64,000 nucleotides of DNA from the NCBI RefSeq assembly GCF_016908565.1, contig NZ_JAFBED010000002.1, positions 372,001 to 436,000 of the forward strand, read 5' to 3'. A program made the position numbers and the translations under genes. This DNA comes from Sutcliffiella tianshenii (GTDB lineage Bacteria; Bacillota; Bacilli; Bacillales; Bacillaceae_I). Under the pieces are notes generated by a model. That model searched no databases. It had not been told where the DNA came from and saw nothing but the letters and a program-made list of their open reading frames with translations. Positions 18,146 through 26,501 of this stretch are shown piece after piece; position 1 is the first letter of the stretch, and each line of letters begins with the position of its first letter.

Positions 18146-19282
18146 TTATTCTTCTGAAAGCTTATTGATCGTTTTAGCAAGGAGTTCTATCCGTTCGATC
18201 AGTGAAGGTATTTCAAGATATTCCGCTTCACTATGGGCATTTCCGCCGACCGGTCCCATCCCATCGATTGTTGCCACTCCCATCGCTGCGGTAAAGGAAG
18301 CATCAGAGCCACCTCCTGTTGCGGTATCTTTCACTTTTAACCCCATTTCCACTCCAACATCTTCAATCATATGCAACAAGGAAGTGGTTTGGGCGTTTTT
18401 CTCCATGGGCAGACGGTTCATCTTTCCTTCCAAATGGATTTCTGTCCCTTTTACATCTGTTGATGCGCAAATGGATTCTATTTTTTCTTCCATTGGTTTT
18501 GCTTGCTCCCTTTCCGAAATACGAATATCCACTTCTGCCATGGCGGTATCAGATACGGTATTCACAGAAGATCCGCCTTCTATCAATCCTACATTTACAC
18601 TGATTCCCTTTTCATGATCGGTCAGATCGTGCAAACGGATAATTTTATATGCCAGTTCTTCGATAGCGCTTCTTCCTTTTTCCGGTTCGATCCCGGAATG
18701 GGCAGCCCTGCCCTTTACACTGATGGTATAATGCCCTTTTCCCCTTCTTGAAGTAACCACGGAACCATCTTTCCTGGCCGGCTCCATAACCAAGGCATAT
18801 TTCTTTCCTTCCGCTTTATTCTCTATCAGACCTTTTGAGGTCGGCGATCCGATTTCCTCATCGCTGTTCAGGACGATGAGAACATCCTGGTATGCTTTCG
18901 AATGAAACTTTATCAGGGCTTTCATTGCATATAAGACCGCTACTTGACTTGCTTTCATGTCGATGACACCAGGACCATACGCACGGTTATCTTTTATGTG
19001 AAAAGGACGTTTCTCTGCAGTACCCTCAGGAAATACGGTGTCCATGTGGGCTATGATGAGCGTTTTGGGGTTTTTTGCCAGTGGGTGTTGGATGATTAAG
19101 TGGTTACCATATTCCTCTTGCTTCACTTCCTGTACAGCAAAACCCATGTCCCTATACTCCTTCATGAGTATTGCCCCGATCTCATCCACTCCCTCCTTGA
19201 TATAGGAACCGCTATCGATATTTACCATTCTTTCTAGCAGTTCTAGCATTTCATTTTGTTTTTCCATTAAATACTGACGCAT
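18146..19282 (-). CDS. M20 family metallopeptidase (carboxypeptidase G2-like)
   Basis: The product belongs to the zinc M20/CPG2 family of cytosolic or secreted exopeptidases. Here no signal peptide is visible, so it is likely cytosolic. The 378-residue protein has the metal and catalytic motifs AHMDTVFPEG, GPGVIDMKA and NSDEEIGSP in the first 170 residues, then the dimerisation domain and a final His in a GGNAHSEAEY segment. The length fits glutamate carboxypeptidases. The ATG follows GGAGAGAG. It stands alone with its own terminator upstream of the arginine promoter. The substrate, perhaps C-terminal glutamate or an acyl-amino acid, cannot be read from sequence. Confidence 0.88.
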   Translation of the reverse strand: MRQYLMEKQNEMLELLERMVNIDSGSYIKEGVDEIGAILMKEYRDMGFAVQEVKQEEYGNHLIIQHPLAKNPKTLIIAHMDTVFPEGTAEKRPFHIKDNRAYGPGVIDMKASQVAVLYAMKALIKFHSKAYQDVLIVLNSDEEIGSPTSKGLIENKAEGKKYALVMEPARKDGSVVTSRRGKGHYTISVKGRAAHSGIEPEKGRSAIEELAYKIIRLHDLTDHEKGISVNVGLIEGGSSVNTVSDTAMAEVDIRISEREQAKPMEEKIESICASTDVKGTEIHLEGKMNRLPMEKNAQTTSLLHMIEDVGVEMGLKVKDTATGGGSDASFTAAMGVATIDGMGPVGGNAHSEAEYLEIPSLIERIELLAKTINKLSEE

Positions 19283-19434
19283 TTCTACTCTCTCCTGACA
19301 TGATTAACACAATTTGATAGTTTTTCACCTTTTCTCCATTATAACTTTAAAATAAGCATAATATCCTATATTTCATTTATTCTATTATTTTCATAAGTTT
19401 AAACATAGTAAATTCAGGAAGTAATAAAGATGGC

Positions 19435-19463
19435 TTGCATCCCTCTTATGTATATGATATATT
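19435..19463 (+). promoter_or_regulatory. Promoter of candidate small RNA
   Basis: TTGCAT (19435-19440) and TATATT (19458-19463) are separated by exactly 17 nt. The first transcribed base would be a G near 19469-19470. Confidence 0.6.
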
Positions 19464-19468
19464 AATTT

Positions 19469-19589
19469 GGCGATGAGCTGAATTGTGTAAGTCGATATTC
19501 ACGCTACTTGTAGCAATGCATGAATGTGGTCATGCAGAATATCGCCTCAATACGCAAAGAAGACACCTTCAACGGTGTCTTCTTTTTTT
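19469..19589 (+). ncRNA. Candidate structured small RNA of about 120 nt
   Basis: Between its own promoter and a strong terminator lies a compact fold. CGATATTC (19493-19500) pairs perfectly with GAATATCG (19537-19544). This closes a junction with two hairpins: GCTAC-TT-GTAGC (19503-19514) and TGCATGA/TCATGCA around ATGTGG (19517-19536). In addition GGCGAT (19469-19474) is a perfect complement of ATCGCC (19541-19546), so two pairings compete. No convincing ORF lies inside. I do not recognise a known family. It could be a trans-acting small RNA, or a riboswitch-like leader of the following oxidoreductase gene. That gene has its own candidate promoter after the terminator, which favours the first idea. 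Confidence 0.55.
19559..19589 (+). terminator. Strong intrinsic terminator of the small RNA
   Basis: A perfect 9-bp stem GAAGACACC/GGTGTCTTC with a 6-nt loop is followed by seven T. It lies 62 nt before the next start codon. Confidence 0.88.
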
Positions 19590-19616
19590 GTCTATTATCT
19601 TTTTTTAGTATAAGAT
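19588..19616 (+). promoter_or_regulatory. Candidate promoter of the Gfo/Idh/MocA gene
   Basis: TTGTCT (19588-19593) and TAAGAT (19611-19616) have a 17-nt spacer and lie just after the terminator. Confidence 0.4.
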
Positions 19617-19651
19617 TGTACCATCATCCATACATAAAGGAGTCGTTACAT

Positions 19652-20629
19652 ATGCGATTTGGAATTATTGGGACCAACTGGATTACAGAGAGCTTTATCG
19701 CTGCTGCAAGTGAAGTCGAGGGTTTCACTTTGACTGCCGTTTATTCCCGTACAAAAGAACGAGCTCAGGAATTTGCCGCCAAACATGGTGCAGAAAACAT
19801 TTATACAGATTTAAATGATTTTGCATCCAGTGATAAAATCGATGCAGTCTACATTGCCAGCCCCAATTCTTTACATAACGAGCAGGCCATTCTATGCATG
19901 AAAAACAAGAAGCATGTACTTTGCGAAAAACCGATTGCTTCCAATACAAGAGAGCTTCAAGAAATGATTAGAGTCGCCAAAGAACAAAAAGTACTTCTTA
20001 TGGAAGCACTAAAGACAACCTATCTGCCCAACTTCATTACAATTAAGGAGAATCTCCATAAGATCGGTAAGATCAGAAGATATTCTGCCAGCTACTGTCA
20101 ATATTCATCCCGTTATGATAAGTATAAAGAAGGTATCATCCTTAATGCCTTCAAGCCTGAGTTTTCGAATGGATCCTTAATGGATATCGGCATCTATACC
20201 ATTTATCCGATGGTCGTTCTTTTTGGTGCACCCTTATCGATCAAGGCAAATGCCGTGATGCTTGATTCCGGCGTAGATGGACAAGGCAGTGTCCTATTTG
20301 AGTATCCGGGAATGGAAGCTGTCATTACCCATTCCAAGATTGTCAATTCGTACGTACCTGCTGAAATCCAGGGAGAAGCCGGCACGATGGTGATAGATAA
20401 AATCCATACACCTGAAATGGTCCAGATTTTCTATAAAGATGGCACGTCAGAAGATATCAGTGTCCCTCAGAAATCAAATTCCATGTATTACGAAGCTCAA
20501 GAATTCATGAATCTTGTGAATAATGGCACGCTGGAACCAACCATAAACAGCTTTACCAATTCAATGTCCACGCATGGAATATTGGAAGAAGCAAGGAAAC
20601 AGATAGACTTGGTATATCCGGCTGATTGA
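19652..20629 (+). CDS. Gfo/Idh/MocA family NAD(P)-dependent oxidoreductase
   Basis: The 325-residue protein has the N-terminal Rossmann fold typical of this sugar and inositol dehydrogenase family (MRFGIIGTNWITESF). The motif HVLCEKPIASN (about residues 90-100) carries the family Lys of the EKP triad. A C-terminal alpha/beta domain follows, with GSLMDIGIYTIYP near residue 175. The frame is open 44 codons further upstream, but the ATG at 19652 follows AAAGGAG and fits the Rossmann start. The upstream small RNA terminator lies in the extra part. It resembles uncharacterised Bacillus members such as YulF. The substrate is unknown. A terminator follows directly. Confidence 0.85.
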   Translation: MRFGIIGTNWITESFIAAASEVEGFTLTAVYSRTKERAQEFAAKHGAENIYTDLNDFASSDKIDAVYIASPNSLHNEQAILCMKNKKHVLCEKPIASNTRELQEMIRVAKEQKVLLMEALKTTYLPNFITIKENLHKIGKIRRYSASYCQYSSRYDKYKEGIILNAFKPEFSNGSLMDIGIYTIYPMVVLFGAPLSIKANAVMLDSGVDGQGSVLFEYPGMEAVITHSKIVNSYVPAEIQGEAGTMVIDKIHTPEMVQIFYKDGTSEDISVPQKSNSMYYEAQEFMNLVNNGTLEPTINSFTNSMSTHGILEEARKQIDLVYPAD

Positions 20630-20638
20630 CCTTCTTTT

Positions 20639-20668
20639 AAGGCTCTCTACTAGGGAGCCTTATTTTTA
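20639..20668 (+). terminator. Terminator of the oxidoreductase gene
   Basis: AAGGCTCTC and GGGAGCCTT pair (one G-U) around a 5-nt loop and are followed by ATTTTTATT. Confidence 0.8.
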
Positions 20669-20819
20669 TTCTCAAACTTATCTCCCCTATACTCCCTATT
20701 ATACTATCGCCCTTTCTATTTAAAATTGTAAAAATGGTCCTTTGATAGAAGATGTTTGTCCAAGTCTTTTTCTACTCTCTCACATAGTATGTGGTGAGGC
20801 ATTAAAAGGAGGTTGATTT

Positions 20820-21023
20820 ATGGCTAAGCGTGTTGATATTCAAAATGAAATTTCCAAGCTCACTCTAAACAGCACAAATCTTCTAGTAGATAATATTCTC
20901 AAAAAGCATAATGTCAAACTGGAAAAAAACAATCTGATGAGCGAGCAAAAATCTCAGCGAAAAAACTGGTTCAGGATTTACAGGTTCTATTCAATAGCTA
21001 CCTGCATTCGGAGTTCGCAATGA
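20820..21023 (+). CDS. Small hypothetical protein, possibly frameshifted
   Basis: A 67-codon frame follows a perfect AAAGGAGG seven bases before its ATG, so it is very likely translated. Residues 1-44 look like an ordered amphipathic protein (ISKLTLNSTNLLVDNILKKH). After MSEQK the composition becomes unlike a normal protein. Inserting one A in the AAAAA run near 20950 would join the first part to another frame reading KISAKKLVQDLQ and ending in TAG at about 21045, which continues the helical pattern better. This suggests a one-base deletion, natural or a sequencing error. I do not recognise the family; small spore-coat-type proteins of Bacillus are one possibility. Confidence 0.5.
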   Translation: MAKRVDIQNEISKLTLNSTNLLVDNILKKHNVKLEKNNLMSEQKSQRKNWFRIYRFYSIATCIRSSQ

Positions 21024-21167
21024 TATTCTATAACGCCAGCTTTTAGCCAAAGTTAAAACGCCACCTGCAAGGGCCACCTATCTTCACCTTCCTTCGTACA
21101 CATGGAAACTGCCGCCTACAGTCTCCTATAAATTAATTTCTAATAAACCACACCTTTTAATAGCCTT

Positions 21168-21200
21168 AAAGAAGGCCCGTAGTGGGGGTCTTCTTTATTT
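21168..21200 (+). terminator. Terminator after the small ORF
   Basis: AAAGAAGGCCC and GGGTCTTCTTT pair with one G-U across a 7-nt loop. It ends the transcript of the small ORF ahead of the MMPL gene. Confidence 0.7.
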
Positions 21201-21288
21201 GACTGTTAGAAAAACTTATTTGTATACAATCCTCCTTTCAAATAAGATAATGGATATCGGGTTAATACATAATTCGGAGGAGATGCAA

Positions 21289-23445
21289 GTGAAGGGGTTT
21301 GGACGTTTTATTTATAATCATAGAAAATGGATGATCGTGTTGTGGTGCATATTTATCATTTTTTTCGGATTTTTCGCCTCGAAACTGCCTACCGTATTAA
21401 GCGGCAATGGATTTGAATATGATGGAAGCTATATGAGAACACAGGCGATTCTAGAAGAGGAGTTCAATCAGAATCAATCCTCCATCCTTTTTATTTTTGA
21501 AAAGGAAAACAAAATCAGCCAGGCAGAGTTTGAAAATTATATAGAGGATACTTTGGTTCGAATAGATTTAGACGCCAACTCGGGCACAATATTAAGTCCA
21601 TTGGGTCAAAAAGAAATGATGAAAGAAAATATAGCTTATGCCGTTCTGTCCTATGAAGATAAACCTGAAAATATTGGGAAAGAAATCCGCAGCCTCTCAT
21701 CAAGTCTAGAGGAAAAACCAGGATTTAATGTGGAGATGACGGGTGGTCCGGTTATTGAAGAAGATCTGAATGTAGCTAGTCAAAAGGATCTGGCAAAAGC
21801 GGAAATGATAGCCCTTCCTATCGCACTGATCATTCTCCTCCTTGCTTTTGGCAGCCTGGTTGCAGCCGGTATTCCCCTGTTAATCGGGATAGTTTCCATT
21901 GTTTCTACCATGGGAATCATGTATTTTTTCAGCTATCAAATGAATCTGACCATTTTCATCCTGAACATAGTTCCGATGATCGGTTTGGCATTGAGTATTG
22001 ATTTTGCCTTGTTGTTTATCGACAGATTCAGGGAGGAAGTCAGGAAAGCTTCCATAAAAGAAGCAATTGAAATTACTCTCGCGACAGCAGGACGTTCCAT
22101 TGTTTTTTCCGGATTATGCGTGTTCATCGGACTTCTTGGATTGATGTTCATCGAAATTGACATTTTCCGAAATGTCGCATTGGGAGGCATGACTGTGGTT
22201 TTCGTCTCAGTTTTATCTGCACTTACGTTCCTTCCAGCGGTGCTCTCTCTGATAGGCAAAAATATTAACAAGTATTCCATCCTGAAAGTTGCAAGTGTCC
22301 GTTCCCCATTATGGAGAAGGTTCGCTACATTTGTCATGAACCGTCCTGTAATCATGGTACTCGTGACGCTTGTACTATTGATAACTGCACTGTTACCTGT
22401 AAAGGATATGAACTTGGTTGTTCCTGGGGCTGATGCACTCCCGACTTCATATGATTCTAGAGTGGCCTATGATAAGTACAAGATGAATTTTGTCGAAAAG
22501 AATAAAAGTGAAGACGTAAAAGCTGTTGTGATTCTTGAATCCAACGGAGAGATACTTGATGAAGATAATCTGATCAAAGCTGAAAGCATGCTCTCCTCCA
22601 TCACAGAATCGGATGACGTAGTATCTGTGGAGTCCCCATTTACCTTGTCGGGGATAGACAATGCCGAAGACTTTTACCTCACTCTGCAGCAGCCTGAAGG
22701 CAAATCTTCATTGGCACCCATCATTGATAATTTTACATCTTCAGAGATGATGCTCTCTTATGTTTATTTTGAGGATGAAAAATCCGCACAGCAGTGGGTC
22801 AAGGAATGGGAGAAAAAAGATACTGATTTGACCCTTCATCTAGGGGGGGTACCTAAATTCGAACAGGAAATCTTCGACGAGATTGTTGAAAAGGCACCAT
22901 ATGGATTTGCCTTTATCGTTATCACGACATTCTTTATATTGCTTGTGGCTTTCCGTTCCTTACTTATCCCTCTAAAGGCGATTATGATGAACATCCTGAG
23001 TCTTGCTGCAACTTTTGGAATTGTCGTCTGGATCTTCCAAGGTGGTCATTTCGGGATGGAGCCAGTTTCCCTGGCACTGATCCTGCCCATTTTCGTCTTT
23101 TCGATAGTCTTTTCTTTAAGTATGGATTATGAAGTGTTCCTTATTTCAAGAATTCATGAAAACTACTTGAAAAGCGGAGATAATGATAGCGCCACTTTGG
23201 AAGGATTGACAGCAACAAGTAAAATCATCACATCTGCTGCGGCAATTATGATCGTTGTCACAGGCGCATTTGCTTTTACAGGTGTCATGCCTGTCAAACA
23301 ATTGGGTGTCGGAATCGCTCTTGCCATTTTCATTGATGCAACCATCGTCCGAATGATACTTGTGCCCGCCTTCATGAAAATGCTTGGAGATTGGAATTGG
23401 TGGTTCTTCCATACTAAGAAGCCCAAAAAAGCGACAGCTAAATAG
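21289..23445 (+). CDS. MMPL/RND family transporter (YdfJ-like)
   Basis: The product is a 718-residue inner membrane exporter of the MMPL branch of the RND superfamily, driven by the proton gradient and usually moving lipids or drugs. It shows one N-terminal span, an extracytoplasmic domain (about residues 40-165), five to six spans (170-350), a second span and extracytoplasmic domain (about 370-540), and a last bundle of spans. The ALSIDFALLFIDRFREE and SLSMDYEVFLISRIHE motifs carry the paired Asp-Tyr/Phe residues of proton relay. The start is GTG at 21289, eight bases after GGAGG; the longer frame upstream has no ribosome binding site. The substrate is not known. Confidence 0.88.
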   Translation: MKGFGRFIYNHRKWMIVLWCIFIIFFGFFASKLPTVLSGNGFEYDGSYMRTQAILEEEFNQNQSSILFIFEKENKISQAEFENYIEDTLVRIDLDANSGTILSPLGQKEMMKENIAYAVLSYEDKPENIGKEIRSLSSSLEEKPGFNVEMTGGPVIEEDLNVASQKDLAKAEMIALPIALIILLLAFGSLVAAGIPLLIGIVSIVSTMGIMYFFSYQMNLTIFILNIVPMIGLALSIDFALLFIDRFREEVRKASIKEAIEITLATAGRSIVFSGLCVFIGLLGLMFIEIDIFRNVALGGMTVVFVSVLSALTFLPAVLSLIGKNINKYSILKVASVRSPLWRRFATFVMNRPVIMVLVTLVLLITALLPVKDMNLVVPGADALPTSYDSRVAYDKYKMNFVEKNKSEDVKAVVILESNGEILDEDNLIKAESMLSSITESDDVVSVESPFTLSGIDNAEDFYLTLQQPEGKSSLAPIIDNFTSSEMMLSYVYFEDEKSAQQWVKEWEKKDTDLTLHLGGVPKFEQEIFDEIVEKAPYGFAFIVITTFFILLVAFRSLLIPLKAIMMNILSLAATFGIVVWIFQGGHFGMEPVSLALILPIFVFSIVFSLSMDYEVFLISRIHENYLKSGDNDSATLEGLTATSKIITSAAAIMIVVTGAFAFTGVMPVKQLGVGIALAIFIDATIVRMILVPAFMKMLGDWNWWFFHTKKPKKATAK

Positions 23446-23451
23446 TGTACG

Positions 23452-23492
23452 AAAAAGAGTAAGGATCTCAAAATGGATTCTTGCTCTTTTTT
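23452..23492 (+). terminator. Terminator of the MMPL gene
   Basis: AAAGAGTAAGGATC pairs with GATTCTTGCTCTTT and is followed by more T. Confidence 0.75.
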
Positions 23493-23599
23493 ACTAGTCA
23501 AATGCCTAGATTTCAGTAGACAATCCGCATCCTCACTGAAGTTCCATATGATATAGTACCCCCCTTCTGTTTTTAATCACATAACCAAGGAGTGTTAAG

Positions 23600-24397
23600 A
23601 TGACCGACGAAGAACAGTTACATCCCAAACCTAAATTATATGTCGACCATATAATGAGTGAGAGCAATCAGAGTGTCCTTAGGAAAAACTATTTGATGGA
23701 GCTTTTGAACAAGCAAGCCCAAACCAATGATACACTCTCTCATTCTGTATTTTATGTTCAGGAAAAATTAGAAGAGACAAATGCCCATCAACTGCATCAA
23801 TTCGATAATATCCTAACCAAAATGGGGATCCAGGAGGAAGCAAGCGAACTCCTTAAGAAAGAAATACATCTTAACGATAGAAACACAAAGGAGGTAATAG
23901 ATCGGCTCAAGGCCCTGGAATCAATGAGCGGAGAAGTGAGCAGAACCCTTGAGGAAGAACGTCTGATGAGCCAGGCAACAATCGATCAACTGTCATATCA
24001 AGAGGATTTGACGAGGAAAATACACAATCAGCTGAATGACTATGAAATGCTATATAAAGATATTCAACAGAAAATGAAGGATCAGGAATCCCTTTACGAG
24101 CAAATTAATAGACAACTTGAAATACAGGATATGTTTCATCAAACAGTCATTCAGCGCATGGATCAACAGGATGCCAATACAAAGCAGATTGAAAATAAAA
24201 TGGATACATTAAGGCAAACAATGATAGATAAGATTGATGCTGCAGTCCTCTATTTCGAAACCAAATACAAACAAACTCTCTACTATTTGGGGAATCTGTT
24301 TAATACAAAAGGAAAACGGATTATTCCTAGGAAGCTCCCTCAACAAAAGGATGAATCAATTGAAATGACCGAAAAAGAAAAAGTCAGTGTAGATTAG
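23600..24397 (+). CDS. Coiled-coil hypothetical protein
   Basis: I do not recognise this 265-residue protein. It is hydrophilic and rich in Gln, Glu and Lys. Long heptad-like stretches run from about residue 20 to 215, including the repeated theme NRQLEIQDMFHQTVIQRMDQQD. There is no signal peptide and no clear membrane span. The C-terminal region contains an aromatic patch (YFETKYKQTLYYLGNLF) followed by a basic segment. A scaffold or filament-like role is plausible but unproven. AAGGAG precedes the ATG, and it is a single gene with its own terminator. Confidence 0.7.
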   Translation: MTDEEQLHPKPKLYVDHIMSESNQSVLRKNYLMELLNKQAQTNDTLSHSVFYVQEKLEETNAHQLHQFDNILTKMGIQEEASELLKKEIHLNDRNTKEVIDRLKALESMSGEVSRTLEEERLMSQATIDQLSYQEDLTRKIHNQLNDYEMLYKDIQQKMKDQESLYEQINRQLEIQDMFHQTVIQRMDQQDANTKQIENKMDTLRQTMIDKIDAAVLYFETKYKQTLYYLGNLFNTKGKRIIPRKLPQQKDESIEMTEKEKVSVD

Positions 24398-24424
24398 CTG
24401 CTATTATGCAGCTAGTCTTTTTTA
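24395..24424 (+). terminator. Terminator of the coiled-coil gene
   Basis: TAGCTGC/GCAGCTA with loop TATTAT is followed by GTCTTTTTT. Confidence 0.8.
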
Positions 24425-24486
24425 AATTGATTTTTCAGAACATTCATACTAATATTTAAGTATCACATATATTGGAGGTATCTCAA

Positions 24487-26124
24487 ATGGCAGAACTTGT
24501 ACATAAAACGATTGGAGACCTATTGGATGAAACCGCTGGAAAATTCCCGACCAAGGAAGCTGTCGTCTATGTGGAGCAAAACCTTCGCTATACATATCGC
24601 GAGTTCCAGGATGTTTGCAACACTGTAGCAAAAGGTCTTATGAGCATGGGAGTCAAAAAAGGTGATCATATCGCCATCTGGGCATCCAACAAACCAGAGT
24701 GGGTCATTACTCAATATGCAAGTGCAAAAATAGGTGCAGTGCTTGTAACTGTAAATACCAGCTACCAATCCCAAGAGCTTGAGTACCTCCTGAAACAATC
24801 GGATTCTACCACCCTCCTTCTTATGGAAGAATTCAAAGGGGTCAGCTATCTTGATACTTTCAAAGAAATCTGTCCGGAGGTTGCAGAACAGCCCCCTGGC
24901 GAGTTGACATCTTCCCGGTTTCCAAAACTGAAAAACATCGTCTTTCTTGGAGATTATCCTCATGCTGGAATGTATACGTGGAATCACTTATTACGGGCAG
25001 GGACTGAGATTTCAGATGAAGCACTGCAGGAAATTCAGCAAAGCCTCTCACCGGATGAGGTGATCAACATGCAATATACATCAGGTACCACCGGTTTTCC
25101 AAAAGGTGTCATGCTCTCCCATTCCAACATTATCAATAATGCCATCAATGTCGCGGAATGCCAGCGGCTGACAGAGGCGGACAAGATCTGTATCCCTGTG
25201 CCATTCTTCCATTGCTTCGGTTGTGTGATGGGGACGCTTGCAGCGGTTGCAACCGGTGCAACAATGGTTCCTCTCGTAACATTCGATCCGCTTCTTGTGC
25301 TTAAAGCGGTGGAACAGGAGAAATGTACAGCGCTTTACGGCGTACCGACCATGTTCATTGCCGAGCTGAACCATCCAGATTTTCATCAGTATGACCTATC
25401 GAGCTTACGGACCGGCATCATGGCCGGCTCCACCTGCCCGACAGAGGTTATGAAAAAAGTGGTACATGAAATGGGGGCCAGTGAAATCACGATTGCATAC
25501 GGACAGACTGAAGCTTCACCGGTCATCACCCAGACAAGACCAGATGATAGCATCGAGCGAAGAGTTTCAACCGTAGGTAGGGCCCTTGAAAATGTAGAGG
25601 TGAAGATCATCGATCCGACAACTGGAGAAACCGTTCCGAACGGTGTCCAAGGGGAGCTTTGTACAAGAGGATACCTCGTCATGAAGGGCTATTATAAAAT
25701 GAAGGACCAGACCGTTTCTGCCATTGACAGGGATTCCTGGCTTCACACCGGTGACCTTGCCACGATGGATGATGATGGATATATCCAGATCACTGGCCGG
25801 TTGAAGGACATGATCATCCGTGGCGGAGAAAACATCTATCCACGTGAAATTGAAGAATTTCTCTACACACATCCGAAAATATTCGATGTCCAGATTGTTG
25901 GTGTCCCCGACGCAAAGTTCGGCGAGCAGGTTGCCGCCTTCATCAAGGTAAAAGAAGGAGAGATGCTCTCGGCTGAAGAAGTAAAAAGCTATTGCTCTGG
26001 CAAAATATCGCGTTTTAAAATTCCACACTATGTCGAAATAGTAGATGAGTACCCGATGACCGCGTCCGGAAAAATCCAGAAGTTCAAGCTAAAGGAATAT
26101 GCCGTGCGGGAGCTTGTGAAATAA
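24487..26124 (+). CDS. AMP-forming acyl-CoA synthetase
   Basis: The enzyme belongs to the ANL superfamily and activates a carboxylic acid, probably a fatty acid, to acyl-CoA through an acyl-AMP. The 545-residue protein has the P-loop motif YTSGTTGFPKG (about 190-200) and the A5 motif AYGQTEASP. HTGDLATMDDDGYIQITGRLKDMIIRGGENIYPREIE is the hinge and A7-A8 region, and the catalytic Lys is in TASGKIQKF near the end. It starts at ATG 24487; a TTG 15 nt upstream overlaps GGAGG. It resembles B. subtilis YngI-type synthetases. Chain-length preference cannot be read. Confidence 0.9.
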   Translation: MAELVHKTIGDLLDETAGKFPTKEAVVYVEQNLRYTYREFQDVCNTVAKGLMSMGVKKGDHIAIWASNKPEWVITQYASAKIGAVLVTVNTSYQSQELEYLLKQSDSTTLLLMEEFKGVSYLDTFKEICPEVAEQPPGELTSSRFPKLKNIVFLGDYPHAGMYTWNHLLRAGTEISDEALQEIQQSLSPDEVINMQYTSGTTGFPKGVMLSHSNIINNAINVAECQRLTEADKICIPVPFFHCFGCVMGTLAAVATGATMVPLVTFDPLLVLKAVEQEKCTALYGVPTMFIAELNHPDFHQYDLSSLRTGIMAGSTCPTEVMKKVVHEMGASEITIAYGQTEASPVITQTRPDDSIERRVSTVGRALENVEVKIIDPTTGETVPNGVQGELCTRGYLVMKGYYKMKDQTVSAIDRDSWLHTGDLATMDDDGYIQITGRLKDMIIRGGENIYPREIEEFLYTHPKIFDVQIVGVPDAKFGEQVAAFIKVKEGEMLSAEEVKSYCSGKISRFKIPHYVEIVDEYPMTASGKIQKFKLKEYAVRELVK

Positions 26125-26130
26125 GCTATT

Positions 26131-26177
26131 GGAGGCTGTCCAGAAAGTCGGTTTGACTTTTTGGGCAGCTTCTTTTT
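26131..26177 (+). terminator. Terminator of the acyl-CoA synthetase gene
   Basis: A long stem GCTGTCCAGAAAGTC/GACTTTTTGGGCAGC (one or two mismatches) with loop GGTTT is followed by TTCTTTTT. Confidence 0.85.
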
Positions 26178-26248
26178 AAATACACACTTGTTGGGATTAC
26201 GTTAGTAGCTTACTTTTATTTTTTTTAGCGGGCTTCCTTCTATGAAAT

Positions 26249-26430
26249 CCATTAAGCGGGCTTCTATTGGCCTTTTTGAGTATGTCTCCCTTAGAAATGG
26301 CCATTAGCCACCTTCTATTGACCTTTTTGAGCTTTTGACCCTTTTAAATGTCCATTAGCAACATGCTATGGCACTTTTATTCAAGTTTCCCCCGTGAAAA
26401 GTCCATTAAGGGGACATCGGATAGTGCTTC
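26249..26430. repeat. Second degenerate array, about four units with 51-52-bp period
   Basis: The word CCATTA recurs at 26249, 26301, 26352 and 26403, steps of 52, 51 and 51 bp. Each unit reads approximately CCATTAGC, CTTCTATTGGCC, TTTTTGAG and a variable tail. A smaller duplication of TTAGCGGGCTTC lies just before it. No ORF or other gene lies in the 377-nt gap between the acyl-CoA synthetase and the aldolase. The sequence differs from the 5.4-5.8 kb array, but the period is the same. Confidence 0.7.
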
Positions 26431-26501
26431 CATAGAATCGCCATAATTACTATAAAAGTAGGAAAAGGACGACCCAACATTAAGGCCCTCCCATTCTCTC
26501 C

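Noticed and set aside
19469-19589. Identity as a purine, SAM or preQ1 riboswitch
   Set aside because: The three-way junction lacks the conserved junction bases of those classes.
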